From Pleodorina starrii (lineage: Eukaryota > Chlorophyta > Chlorophyceae > Chlamydomonadales > Volvocaceae), in contig BRXU01000008.1 in assembly GCA_030267565.1 (NCBI GenBank), positions 2,418,001-2,482,000 on the forward strand: a DNA stretch of 64,000 bases, given 5' to 3'. Positions 10,150 through 26,031 of the stretch are shown one piece after another. Below the pieces are notes generated by a model. The model ran no database searches, was not told the DNA's origin, and saw only the letters and a list, made by a program, of their open reading frames with translations. How positions within the stretch are numbered: position 1 is the first letter of the stretch; every line of letters begins with the position of its first letter. A program made the translations under genes and the position numbers.

Positions 10150-13100
10150 ATGCACGCGTTTCACCTCCTATTAAGGGGCTGCCAACGGTTTCGGGTCCAC
10201 GTGCTGGGCGGCACCCGGAGCGATGCCGCGCCCCTGCACACCAGCGCGCGACAAATTAGAGCCGCCAGCCGGCGGCGCCTCTTCGATCAGGATGAAGCGA
10301 CAGACAGTCGCGAGGTGGACGGTGGTGTGCTCGGGCAGGGTGGGGGCCCGGGGCGCCCGGTGACGGGGCACCTCCCCTCCGGAGCACCTCAGCGGGCGGG
10401 GCGCAATCCCGCTGTTGCTCCCTCCGTTCACAGAAAACGCACATCGACAAAGCAGCAGCAGAAGCAGCAGCAGAAGCAGCAGCCCGCACCTGCGGACGCT
10501 GCGGACTCGCCGGCAGGTGAAGGCAGTGGCGATGTGCGGCCTGTTGCGGCGGGGCAGACGAAGCCGCTCCACAATGGGGCGAGGCGGCGTCAGGGTCCTC
10601 AGCACTCGTCAGAGGATACGGCTGCGGCAGCAGCAGCAGCGGCAGCGGCAGCAGTAGCGGCAGCAGCGGCGTCGGGCTTTCCCCCAGGTATAGGTACAGG
10701 TACAGCTGCCGATACAGCGCCGCGGGACGATGTCCGAGCAGCAGCAGGGGCGGCGGACGCGGGTAGCGGCGCCGCGGCGGCGCTATCGCAGCCGGCGGCA
10801 CCGGCGCCGGCGCAAGCACGAGGGGCTAGGGAGGCAAGTCTGAGTGCTGCTGGCCCAGCAGCCGCCGCTGGGCCGCCTGCGCCGCACTCGCGCCCGGGTC
10901 CCGCTGCGCCCCAGTCGCCACAGTCTGTGCGGCCCGGCCCCGGTCCCGGCCCCGCCCTAGCCCCTGCTGCGTCCGTGTATGTGTTTTGGGACCTGGACAA
11001 TAAGTACCCGGAGACATTGGACCACGCGGGGATGCTGGGGAGGCTCAGGTGGGCGAGGGCGTGTGGGCGTGTGCGTGTGTGGGCGAGTGTGGTTGCTGGG
11101 GCAACCGTGAACATTTCCCGAGAGTGTGCGTATGCGTGTGTATGCATGCCACGCCGGTCGTCCGACAGCTGCGAAGGCCACCCGAGGGCTGGAAGGGGGG
11201 GCGCCTCCTGCGCATCGCCAGGACGCCGCGCGTGTCTTTCTGGGTTTGGCGCGATCAGCCGGCATGGTGGCGCGGCTGAGGCACCGTACCTGTACCGTAC
11301 TGTACTGCACCGTACATGTACCGGGGGCTCGCGCTGCCTGCGCCGCTGGCCCATGCGCAGGGATATGCTGCAGCAGTACGGCAGAGTGGTTGAGATCCGC
11401 GCGTATGGCAACCACCGGACCTTCAAGTTCGTACCGGAGGTGTGGGAGGCGGCCATGCGCCACGGCGTGATGAAGGTCGGTCGGTCGGTCGGTTTCGGAG
11501 CGACGGTGGGGAGGGGGTCCCCCGTCAGCGAGGACGCAACAGTGAGGCGCTGCACCCGCCCCCACCCGCGCCTCATCAGCCGCCTGCGGTTCCTTCGCTG
11601 GGTTGGTTATCTTGAGTAGCCCTCCTCATACGTCCGTGCAATCTGCGGCCCGCGCTGCGGCGCATTGGCGCTCCCTCCCATCCTCTCATCTTCACCACCA
11701 CCGCGTGGGGAGCTGGGGACGCACCCGCACCACCCCGAAACACCCCTTCTCCTTCTCCGCTGCGATTTTCTCTTTATACCCCAGTTCCGTGATCCGCGAT
11801 CCGTGATCTGGGCGCGCAGCACACCGCACACCACAAACCACACACCAGTAGTACGCTTGGCCCGCCAGCCCCGGTCCCCAACCCAGTCACGGTACCTCCG
11901 TGCCACTGTACCCTACCACCACCACCCGCCCTAAAACCAACCCGAAGTTACGAGGGTCCGCCGTACCCTGGATCTTTCCTGCGCCGTGCTGCGTTGCTGC
12001 CTGCCCTAAAACCCTAAAACTCTAAAACTCCTTAACCCTCGCAGCACCCGCTGAGGGGCTCTCCCACCGCCGGCGGCGGGCCATCCTCCTCCTCCTCCTC
12101 ATCGTTATCGGCGTCGTCGTCGGCTGGCTCGTCGTCGTCGTCTGAGGGCCTCCGCTGTCCGCTGTGCAGCCGGCGGGTGCGGGGCGGTGAGTCCCAACTG
12201 CGCAGCCACTTCCGGCAGATGCACCAGCGGGAGCACGTCAAGAAGCTCGCGAGGATGGGCGCCGCGGAGAGGGCCGAATACGTCCAGTCCAGGAAGTCTG
12301 AGAGGCGAGTGCGCGCATGTCTAAAGAGTGTGTGAGTATGTGTTTGTGTATGTGTATGTGCATGGTAAGGAGTGTGTGTGTATTGTGTGTGCACTATGGA
12401 CAATATGTTATGTGTGTGTGATGGCTAAGAGTGTGTGTGCGTGTGTCTGTGCCGGACACTGGGGTTATGGAAGGGTTCAGCAAGCGCGTGTGTAGGCACA
12501 CAGGTGGGGCTGACGGAGGGGTTGGGGGGGTCCGCGAGGCGGCAGTGCTGCAGGGAGGGAATGCCGACACGAAAAAGCGGCACGGAGAGGCAAGTGAGGG
12601 GGTTAGAGGCGAAGCACACCGACTGCGACAGAGGCATTTTCCTTCTTTAACCATCGGCCACCCCTCCTCCCCGGGGAGGGGAGGGCCCAAGTGCGCTAAG
12701 CGCACCGCCTCCTCCACCTCTTTCGCCGGCGACCCTTCCTCTGCCCCGCCCGCAGGTCGGTCCGCCGCCATGGGTTGTTTGGCTCCGAAAACGCGGTTAC
12801 GACCCTGGCGGGCATTCTGCGGCGGCTGGGTGGTGACTGTGTGGGCCGGTTCCCAGGGCAAGCAGAAAGGCGGATGTGGGTGTTGCAGCGGGAGGCGGTG
12901 GAGCTGCTGGAGGGGGCGGGCAAAGGGGCGGATAGGAGGTGGGGGGCGAGAAGGAGCGGAAAAAGAAGGAGGCGGGAGAAGGTGGGCAAGAGGGTGGGGG
13001 GTTGATGGGCAGGGCAGTGAGGGCAGGCAATGGGCAGCGCCCTGCGAAGCGGGTGTAAGGGACGCGTGCCACGTCATGCAACGGCCAACGTCTAACGGCC

Positions 13101-13667
13101 AACCACCGGCGCCGACCCTTAAAGGGAAACGGTGTGCGCTGCCTCGCCAGCTCCTCATCTACCGAAGACGCTCGCCCCCGCGTCCTGCCGCCAGCTTTCC
13201 TCCGCCTCCTCCCTCTCTCCTCCGACTGCGCCGGCTCCGAGACCGCCGCCGCCTCCCGCTCCTCCCCGCGTGCCTCTCCCTCTCCCTCTCCCCAGCCCCC
13301 CTCCGTGTTTGTCCTGATGTCGGATGACCACGGCTTCGAGATGCTGCTCAAGCTGTTCACCATGGCGGGATGGAGGGCACTGGTCGTGTCGAACACGCGA
13401 TTCAGAAACGCGGATGAGCGGCTGCCCTGGAGCAATGTGCTGCCGCCGCCTCTGCCGCCGCCACCGCTGCCGCCTCTGCCGCCGCCGCCGCCGCTGCTCC
13501 AGCGAGACGCGGACGCGCGGGGTCCCAGCCGGACAGGCGCAGGCGGGATGGTGCGCGACGGGTGCTCTTGGACGTTGATGCGGCGCCTCCTGAACAGCCG
13601 GGTGACGCCACAGAAGACGAGGACGACGCCGGAGCCGGTGGCAGAGGGTGACCATGGCGTGGAATGA
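10150..13667 (+). pseudogene. NYN copy 3, exon 4 frame-disrupted as sequenced
   Basis: Exons 1-3 (10150-11048, 11361-11475, 12045-12304) and exon 5 (13296-13667) match copy 2. Between about 12340 and 12985, covering intron 3 and exon 4 (about 12756-12981), there are many one-base insertions and deletions. Exon 4 keeps its total length but loses its frame: the RGYDLAGILRRLG and KADVVL stretches appear in pieces in different frames. Perfect identity resumes abruptly at about 12985. Because the change is confined to one block and consists mostly of homopolymer-type indels, I favour poor consensus quality over real decay, but as written the gene is broken. Confidence 0.6.
12004..12031 (+). repeat. 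Telomere-type repeats, unit 3
   Basis: Same CCCTAAAA string as in units 1 and 2, before the exon 3 acceptor. Confidence 0.8.
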
Positions 13668-13805
13668 GTGATATTCGCGCGTTGTTTTTGTTGTTTTTGT
13701 TCATATTTTTTTGTTTTCGTTTGTGTTGAGTTGTTGTTGTTGTTGTTGTTGTTACAGTGGGTGGGCTCCGGGTCCTAGGAAGGGCGGAGGCAGCGCGGGC
13801 CAGCT

Positions 13806-13915
13806 GGCCCTTCGTGCACTGCAGCGGGGCCCTTCGTGCACTGCAGCGGGGCCCTTCGTGCACTGCAGCGGGGCCCTTCGTGCACTGCAGCGGGGCCCTT
13901 CGCGCACTGCAGCGG
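13806..13915 (+). repeat. 22-bp minisatellite, unit 3
   Basis: Five copies, identical to the arrays in units 1 and 2. Confidence 0.95.
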
Positions 13916-14950
13916 AGCGTCGTCTACTGAGGAAGATGGGTGCGGAAGTTGGGCCGCCTGGCGCGCCTTGTCGTCACACCACACACGGTTACTGCCAACG
14001 GCGGTAGGACCTTCACCTGCTTTGGTGAGGGGCCGCGAAGGCGCTTTTGTTAAGCCGCTCCTCGTTGTTGGTTCATGGCGGTCGGCGAAAGAACGCTAAT
14101 GGAAAACGCGAACGAACGCAAAGTGCATACGGTACAAGGGTATCGAGATTTTCGTAATTTCTGGGGGCCCGGTTCCAGCGGTTAGCAGTGTGAGGCGACT
14201 CGACAGGCATCGACGATCTGCGTTTCTGTTCCCATCAGATCAGGCAAAGCGTCTACGATTTCTGCATTTCTATTTGGGATTCCTATTTGCTTGCATTTGC
14301 CTGCAAATGCAGCGACCGCCTGACAGTTGGCGGCAACTGGCGGCAACGGTTTCGGTCTCCAGCGTCACCGCGGCGCCAAGCGCAGATTGCTCATAGATGA
14401 TTGCAATGCGTTCTGTGACCTTGTGCGCAATAATCTTCCTGGTGGGAATCCCATCAGTTGGACAGTGTCACACGGGGCGACGCAATTCTGCTGCGAACGG
14501 AACGTTGTCACTAAATCGGCGGACAGAGCGTTGGCGACCAGCAGCTGATTTTTATAAGCGCTCATTAGTTTTGCTCTGGATGATTGCCAATTGCCATTTC
14601 TGTCACAGGAACGCTGTGCTAGAAAAGACCTTGCTTTGGAGGAGCAGGCGTAGTGAACAACAAAAACAAGATAAGAAGTCAGCTACCAACGCGCAACTTT
14701 ATGCGGTCCTGAGAACACGGACTGCGGGTTGAACAGCCGGTACAATGCCAAGCCCCTTTCTAACCTGTGCTCCAGCGCAAGTCCGCATTAGGACTATCAC
14801 ATACACCAATAAGTATGATGTCGTGATGCACCAAAAGCAGAGCTCATTTCGGACGGACAATGCTTGTTGCAAGCCGGCCGCGTCCTTCACAGCTGGGAAG
14901 CATTCAAGGAGCAACTAACCAGTAACCACCACGTCGGCATATGCAACGAA

Positions 14951-17900
14951 ATGCACGCGTTTCACCTCCTATTAAGGGGCTGCCAACGGTTTCGGGTCCA
15001 CGTGCTGGGCGGCACCCGGAGCGATGCCGCGCCCCTGCACACCCGCGCGCGACAAATTAGAGCCGCCAGACGGCGGCGCCTCTTCGATCAGGATGAAGCG
15101 ACAGACAGTCGCGAGGTGGACGGTGGTGTGCTCGGGCAGGGTGGGGGCCCGGGGCGCCCGGTGACGGGGCACCTCCCCTCCGGAGCACCTCAGCGGGCGG
15201 GGCGCAATCCCGCTGTTGCTCCCTCCGTTCACAGGAAACGCACATCGACAAAGCAGCAGCAGAAGCAGCAGCAGAAGCAGCAGCCCGCACCTGCGGACGC
15301 TGCGGACTCGCCGGCAGGTGAAGGCAGTGGCGATGTGCGGCCTGTTGCAGGCGGGGCAGACGAAGCCGCTCCACAAATGGGGCGGGCCCGGCGGCGGGTC
15401 CTCAGCCACTCGTCAGGAGGATACGGCTTCGGCAGCAGCCAGCGCGGGCAGGGCAGCAGTAGCGGCCGCAGCGGCGTCGGCTTTCCCCCAGGTATTCGGT
15501 ACAGGTCAGCTGCCGATACAGAGCCGCGGGGGCGATGTCCGAGCAGCAGCAGGGGCGGCGGACGGGGTAGCGGCGCACGCGGCGGCGCTATCGCAGCCGG
15601 CGGCACCGGCGCCGGGCAAGACGGAGGGGCTAGGGAGGCAAGTTGAGTCGCTGCATGGGCCCAGCAGCCGCCGCTGGCCCGCCTGCGCGCACTCGCGCCC
15701 GGGTCCCGCTGCGCCCAGTCGCACAGTCTGTGCGGCCCGGCCCCGGTCCCAGGCCCGCCCTAGCCCTGCTGCGTCCGTGTATGTGTTTTGGACCTGGACA
15801 ATAAGTTCCCGGAGAATTGGACCACGCGGGGCTGCTGGGGAGGCTCAGTGGGCGATGGGCGTGTGGGCGTGTGGTGTGTGGTGCGAGTGTGGGTTGCTTG
15901 ATGCTTGTGCCTGTGCGTGTGTTTTTGGATGGGAGGAGGAAGGGAGTGATGGCTTGGGTACGGGATGGGCACGTGGACAGCGTGAGCGGCCCGTTGGAAC
16001 CAGGGCCGCCAGGAAATGCGTTTGCGTGTGTTTGCGTGTGTGTGTGCGTGTGTGTACATGTTGTGAGGGAAGAGGGCATGGCCGCCTCGAAATGGGCGTT
16101 TGCCTTGAAATGACGAAACTGGCCACAGGTGCCGCGGCCCCTGCCTACCTAGATACGGTAAAGCTGCGTCTGCACTCCAGGAGGGGACGACCACGTGTGC
16201 GCGATCTGGTGGAAAAAAACATTGCTGCTGCTGTTCTGTGCTGGCTATCGCTGCTGTTGCTGTGGCTGTGGTGGTGGCGATGCGGCCGCAGAGAGATGCT
16301 GCGCGCGTACGGCAAGGTGGTTGAGATCCGCGCTTACGCCAACTACCACACTCTCAACTACGTGCCGGAGATCTGGGAGGAGGCCATGACGAGGGGGATG
16401 GAGGTGGGGATGGGGTGTCGGGACTCGGAGGCCGGTGCAGAGGGCTGAGGGGTTCATGAGCTGGCGTAGGCGGAGACCCGCGGCGCTGCGTCTGCCCCCA
16501 CCCCCGCTGCACATATCTAAGAAATTAGGGCCCCTGGTCTGGTCAGAGTCAGGGGTTGGTCAGGTTGGTCGTATAGGGTATCTGGTCCCGGATGATCGGA
16601 ATTCAGCCGAGGGGTGTTGCGCCGCCGCCGCCGCCGCTGTGGCTTTCGTGAAACGCGTTCGATTGCGTCAGGGCCCTCTGCCCGTCTGGCGGCGCCGACC
16701 TGCGCACGCTCTACGTTGTGCTTGCCGTATCGGCCGTATCGCTGCCGGAAGGCGGCTGCAGGCGTCCTGTCCGCATCCCCCGTCCCACCACCTCACCACC
16801 ACCTCCCTGCCCACCACCACGCCTCCACACTTCACACACCTCACCACACCCACTCACTCCACTCCACTCCACACCTCACACACCCCTTGAAGCCAAACCA
16901 CATAAACCCCACCCCGCGTTGGTCGTACCCGCCACCGCCGCCACTCGTGCCCCATCCTAATTAGGGCTCCGGGCAGGTTGCGGTGGCAGCAGGGGCGGCG
17001 CTGCCGTGTGCGGTGCCAAGTCGCCAATGAGGACAAACTGCGCAGCCACTTCCGGCAGCTGCATCAGCGGGAGCACGCCAAGAAGCTGGCGCACCGGCCG
17101 AGCGCGGAGAAATACTCCAAGTCTGACAAATTCGCCAGGCGAGTAGCGGGCGGCAAGGCCGGAGGGAGCGGCGGCGGCGGCGGCGGCGGTGAAGCCGCAG
17201 CGGAGCGCCGTGCGAGTTGTGCGGCCGCGGCGGAGCCTTCAGACTGTGTGTGTGCGTGTTCGTCCTTGGTCTCTCCTTCCTTCCTGAGTGGGTGTCACGC
17301 GTATGTAGGTGCGTGTGCGCGCCTGCGTGCGGGCCTGTACGGCATGCTGGAGATGCATGCATACCGGTAGCCGCTGCCAACCGCTGAAACCGCCACAACC
17401 GCCCCAAGAGAGCCACGTGACGACGACGTTCGGGGCGGGGCGGGGCGGGGCCGTATACGTTGCAGCGCCCCCGGGGCTCCGGCCCACACGAAGCCTCTTG
17501 GGGTGGCGCCCCACCCTTGTCTTCATGAGAGCGAAGCCGGCTGGAAAGAGAAGCTGGCTGCCACGTGTCTACGTGTCCACGTGTCTACGTGTCCACGTGT
17601 CTACCGGGAAATGGCGCAACCCTAAGCCCCGAATGTCCCCCATGTCCCCCTAATGTCCCTACCCCCCGGGTCCGCTCGCTAACGCCGTCTCCGTCTCCGC
17701 TGCGGTATTTCCTTTTTACCCCCATGATACCTCGGATTCCCTCGCTGCGGCTCGGCTTTGGCTTTTTCACCTTCCCCCAGCGCCGTGTGTTGGCGGTGGT
17801 TGCCTCCGCCCGCAGGTACCAGTGCAGTTCGCTTCTTTTCCCATCGGCCACCCCTCCTCCCGCGGGCCCCCAAGTGCGCTACGCGCCACCGCCTCCTCAA

Positions 17901-19014
17901 GCGCTGATCCTCCTCTGCCTCTGCCTCTGCCTCTGCCCCCCCCCCCCGCCCGCAGGTACCAGTCCGCCGCCCATAAGGTGTTGGCTCCGAAGCGCGGTTA
18001 CGACCTGGCGGGCATTCTGCGGCGGCTGGGTGTGACTGTGTGGGCGGTTCCCATGGGCAAGCAGAAGGCGGATGTGGTGTTGCAGCGGGAGGCGGTGGAG
18101 CTGCTGGAGAGGGAACGGGGCAAGAGGGCAGACAAGGAGGTGGGGGGCAAGAAGGAGGCGAGGAAGGAGGAGGCGGAGGGGCCGCTGGAGGCGGAGAAGG
18201 TGGGCAAGAGGGTGGGGGGTTTGGGGGCAAGAGGGTGGGGGTTGATGGGCAGGGCAGTGGGGGGAGGCGGTGGGCAGGATGGGTCCAGTTAGGAGGCACG
18301 AGGTGCGTGCATGAGAGGCGGGAGACAGCGGATGTGGATTGGGGTGGGTGAGGGGGTCTTTTAGGGTTCCGGAGCGCGGGGGCGAGCTGGGCTGCGGCTC
18401 GGTCTGAGCTCCGCGTCTCCGCAGCTGCGGTGTGAGGGAGGGGGAGGGGGGTTAAAGCGGGTTCAGGATAGGGGCAGGGCGTGTGGGATCTCTCCACGCA
18501 ACCCAAACACAGGGAGGGAGATGTGTGTGTGCGGATGCGGATGCGGATGGCGCTGGCGGCACCGTGATTGCGGTAAAGGCGGCGAGGCGGGCGGGCCGCG
18601 CAACCGGGCAGGCGCGGCCGCGGGCCCCGGTGTGTGTTGGGTACCGAATGCGGGCGGCCCTGCCCGCAGCGTCTGGAGGGTCGGGGGTACCGGTAGTTAG
18701 GAAGAGACGCTGCCTCCGCCTCCTCCGGGCCCCGCCCCCGCTCCTCTCTCCTCCGGCTCCTCCGGCTCCGAGACCGCCGCCGCCTCCCGCTTCCCCCCCT
18801 GTCCCTCTGCCCCTCCCCGCGTCCCCCTCCCTCTCCCCAGCCCCCCTCCGTGTTTGTCCTGATGTCGGATGACCACGGCTTCGAGATGCTGCTCAAACTG
18901 TTCGCCATGGCGGGATGGAGGGCACTGGTCGTGTCGAACACGCCATTCAAAAACGCGGAGCAACGGCTGGCCTGGAGCAATGTGGCGGCGCCGGAAGAAT
19001 ATCAGTACCGGTAG
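14951..19014 (+). pseudogene. NYN copy 4, diverged paralogue with broken first exon
   Basis: The start (ATG 14951) and the next ~390 bases nearly equal copies 1-3. Indels then begin near 15345, and the WDLDN exon is shifted (TTTTGGACC for TTTTGGGACC) and has lost its GT donor (CTCAGTGGG for CTCAGGTGGG). Downstream exons are intact but diverged: 16292-16403 (YGKVVEIRAYAN), about 16977-17138 (finger; CRVRC spacing instead of CPLC, then HFRQLHQREH), 17956-18199 (RGYDLAGILRRLG) and 18841-19014 (VLMSDDHGF, ending EEYQYR). Introns are mostly unrelated to those of copies 1-3. The shorter C-terminus, without the Pro-rich tail, may be the ancestral one. Either the gene is dead or the 15345-15850 block is badly sequenced. 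The exon 3 GC donor (CCAG|GCGAGT) is conserved. Confidence 0.65.
17684..17723 (+). repeat. Dispersed element B in NYN copy 4 intron 3
   Basis: CTCCGCTGCGGTATTTCC then TTTTTACCCCC. Near-identical to 50583-50620 in the intron of an unrelated gene, same orientation relative to transcription. Confidence 0.7.
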
Positions 19015-19164
19015 CAGCACTACAGCAGTAGCAGCAGCGGTAGTGCTGGCGGCAGCAGCGGAAGGATCGGGGGGGTGTGGGAGCCGTTATGAGGTCCGGG
19101 TTATGATCATATGAGGGTCCGAGCAATGACCAGTGGGTGTCTGGGGAGCAGAGGTGCTGGGGGG

Positions 19165-19193
19165 GTCAGGGAGCGATATGCTCCTTTATATAA
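19165..19193 (+). repeat. Dispersed element A
   Basis: TCAGGGAGCGATATGCTCC followed by TTTATATAA. Other copies are at 40586-40614 (hydroxylase intron) and 49938-49963 (intron of the secreted Cys/His protein). Confidence 0.75.
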
Positions 19194-19203
19194 GCTGCCG
19201 CAG

Positions 19204-19265
19204 TGGGGGTGGGGGTGGGGGTGGGGGTGGGGGTGGGGGTGGGGGTGGGGGTGGGGGTGGGGGTG
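19204..19265 (+). repeat. (TGGGGG)~10 array, G-quadruplex-prone
   Basis: About ten uninterrupted TGGGGG units, giving ten G5 runs with single-base loops, an ideal arrangement for a G-quadruplex on the + strand. Confidence 0.95.
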
Positions 19266-19996
19266 GTGGCCATAACGAGGTCGAGCAATGGCCTGTGGGT
19301 GTCCGAGTGGGAGCAGAGGTGCTGGGGGAGGGGGGGAAGGTGCCTTGCGCCTTCGGGTGCACTTTGGGAACCGTTCGAAGCTGTTGGAAGCTGTTGGGAG
19401 CCGTTAGCAACCGTTACGAGTCGTTGGGAACCGTTGTGATGAGTCATTGGCAGCAGGCCCGGTGAGTACCCAAACTCCCACGGCGCACGGCGGCCCCCAA
19501 CGCGGCCGCACTTTAGCGGTGGGAAGGCCGCGGCTTGGAGGACAGCTTTGGAGGCCTGGCAGCTTTGGATAAAAAACAAGACGGCGTTAAAGCTGAATTT
19601 TACACACGAGCAATGCAATTATGCAAATCGCTTGAGGCATCGGCCGGGGCTTTTGGACGTTTGGAGGCCGCGGCTTGGAGGGCAGCTTTGGGAGGCCGGG
19701 CAGCGACTCATTGGCCAACCGACAGCGATGGCAGGTAGGCACGGTAGTTACGGTAGACGTAGTGCGATACGGTTCAGCGCCGCCCCCCTTTCCCTCCCTC
19801 CCTTTCCCTCCCTCCTGGCCAGTTGCCGTCCGTCGCTGCGGGGTTGTCAATGGCGCCGATGCTGTGATCGGGGGCGAAGCACGTGGCTTTACGGCAGGTC
19901 GTACCGATAGTACGACCTTGTACGAACTGCGGCAGGCGGCCGCTGCAGAGGTTGGACGGGAGGCCCCGCCGAGACCCAATGTCGCATGTCTACATA

Positions 19997-20034
19997 TATA
20001 TGGCCATATACCGTATGGCCATGGCTATATATGG
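19997..20034. repeat. AT-rich palindrome cluster
   Basis: TATATGGCCATATA is a perfect 14-bp palindrome at 19997-20010. It is followed by ATGGCCAT and CTATATATGGCCAT, so the ATGGCCAT core occurs three times in 40 bases. It stands out in a GC-rich region about 0.8 kb upstream of an ATG; function unknown. Confidence 0.7.
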
Positions 20035-20841
20035 CCATTTCCGTGACCGTTACAACGCAGTTGTCGCGCGTGCGCATGCGGGCAGGATTGCCCTTTGCCT
20101 GTGCTCCAGGGGGGATTTGCGGGTGGTGGAGCGTGGTGCGGGTGTTAGCGGAGGAGGTGGAGGGGGCGGAGGAGGAAGAGGCAGCTGTGGAAGCGGCTGC
20201 GGCTCTGGCGCGCGCGGACCAGTGCTGGGCGGTCGGCCGACTGGCTGGCGGAGCCCGCGGGCGGGTGTCGTGTGGCTGTTCGGAGCCGGGCGGGTGACCC
20301 ATGGGTCATCGCCGCTGTATGGCGTGAGTCCCTTTGGCCCTGTTTGGTGAGTCCGGACCAGGTCGATTACGATGAAAGCACGTTTAATACCTTATACTGT
20401 GGCGCGCCTGTGATGTTACGGCCCGAGTTGTGAGCCGAGCTGACTTTTCGCTTGGGAAGTAAGTGTTGAATTCGCCCTTGCATGCGCGTCAACGATCGCG
20501 CCGGCATCCGAGCTCCAGCTCCCGTGCGCTGATTACTGATACGTAGAAGTCCCTTCAAATACAATTCAACGGCAGATTTATTTCGGTCAACCTTGGGGCA
20601 AGGCCACACGAGCCCTTGGCGCCTTTGGGACGGCCACCATGCCACGACGACCACGTGCGAGACTTCGGAGAGGGGCGAGACTGTGAGATGCAGCTCATGG
20701 CAAAACGAAAACAAAAACAGTAGACCGACAGACAGGTCACAGTTCCAGCTCGTCCCTCCTCCGCACCAAGAGACCGCTAGCTAGGTAGCCACGTCGGCCT
20801 CAGGCTGCCCCAGGATTTCCTTTCAAATCCATCCAAACCAA

Positions 20842-25258
<4,417 letters not shown>

Positions 25259-25262
25259 GTAA

Positions 25263-26031
25263 GCGGCCGGATTGGTGAGCGGCCCACCAACACCTCCAAG
25301 GGGGGGGGGAGCTCGATCGTACGGTGCTGGCTCTGGCGCCAACCATCCGCATCCGCCTGCTGACTGCGGCGCAACTTAGGTTGAAGAATTCGGCGGCAGG
25401 GAAGGGCGGTGGCTGGGGAGGGCGGGGAAGGAGTGGGCGTGGACTGCTCGGTGGTCGCCTGCCGGCGGCGGCGGCGGCGGCGACAGCACCCAGCGGCCAG
25501 TGGACGAGCGACCCATGGGTCATCAGAGGCGCGGGGCGTCAGCGAGCCAGCCAGCAGCAGCAACGTCGCAGCGGATGGCCGGAAGAAAACGGCAGCAAGT
25601 GCCATGTCCCCGAAAGTGAAAGTGGGGGGTTCACATGTCCGATCTTGATATTGGGTTTTTTGTTTTGGTGTTTTCCTTTGACACGGGCTTAAGCGACGCT
25701 AAGCGAGGCGATGTTTCAAAGTTGCAGTTTTCTTGTTTGTTTCTAAGAAGGATGAGGGACAGCCCTGGTTTGTATGTCTCACAGCCGATGTTTGTGTGCT
25801 TTCCTCAGCCGCGGTACGACATCAAATAAAGCCGCGCATTCCAATGCTTTTCCGATCGCCTTCCGTACTTGCGACGCCGGTGGAGGCCGGTTTTAGGGTT
25901 TTGCCAAACATATTGCCAAACATGCTTATGCCTGTGGTCGTGCCTATGCCAACACTGGGTTCTGCCCAATCCTGTTCATCTTCATGCGTGCTACTCCCGG
26001 CATCCCGCGCCCAGAATATCAAGGATGACTA
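25263..26031. other. 3' region of the membrane-protein gene
   Basis: Either 3' UTR or intron(s) leading to a last exon. Contains one GACCCATGGGTC (25510), a telomere-type TTTTAGGGTTTT (25891-25902) and no clear coding segment. Confidence 0.5.
25891..25902 (+). repeat. Telomere-type TTTTAGGGTTTT
   Basis: One and a half TTTTAGGG units. Weak alone; listed because four other such sites occur in the window. Confidence 0.55.

Larger units (their letters stand above)
1..14388 (+). repeat. Tandem array, three ~4.8 kb units each carrying one NYN gene
   Basis: Unit borders, set by the recurrence of GCTCATAGATGATTGC, are 1-4796, 4797-9586 and 9587-14388. Units 1 and 2 differ by very little that I can find: two GTT triplets in a microsatellite and one G/A change (CACAGGAAA in unit 1, CACAGAAAA in units 2 and 3). 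Unit 3 equals unit 2 except for an indel-rich block at about 12340-12985. A fourth, diverged unit starts at 14389. The window begins inside the spacer before the first gene, so the array may continue upstream. Each unit holds a complete gene plus its spacer, so this is segmental duplication of a whole transcription unit, not a transposon; I see no terminal repeats or target-site duplications. Confidence 0.97.
19015..20841. other. Repeat-rich intergenic region
   Basis: No convincing gene. Contains dispersed element A, a G-rich array, a 38-41-bp direct repeat (19525-19562 and 19662-19702, GCCGCGGCTTGGAG...), AT-rich palindromes near 20000 and the first GACCC-RY-GGGTC palindrome. The last part should include the promoter of the membrane-protein gene. 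Confidence 0.6.

Noticed and set aside
1..14388. Array as a transposon or LTR element
   Set aside because: Each unit carries an intron-containing cellular gene; no terminal repeats, integrase or reverse transcriptase are seen.
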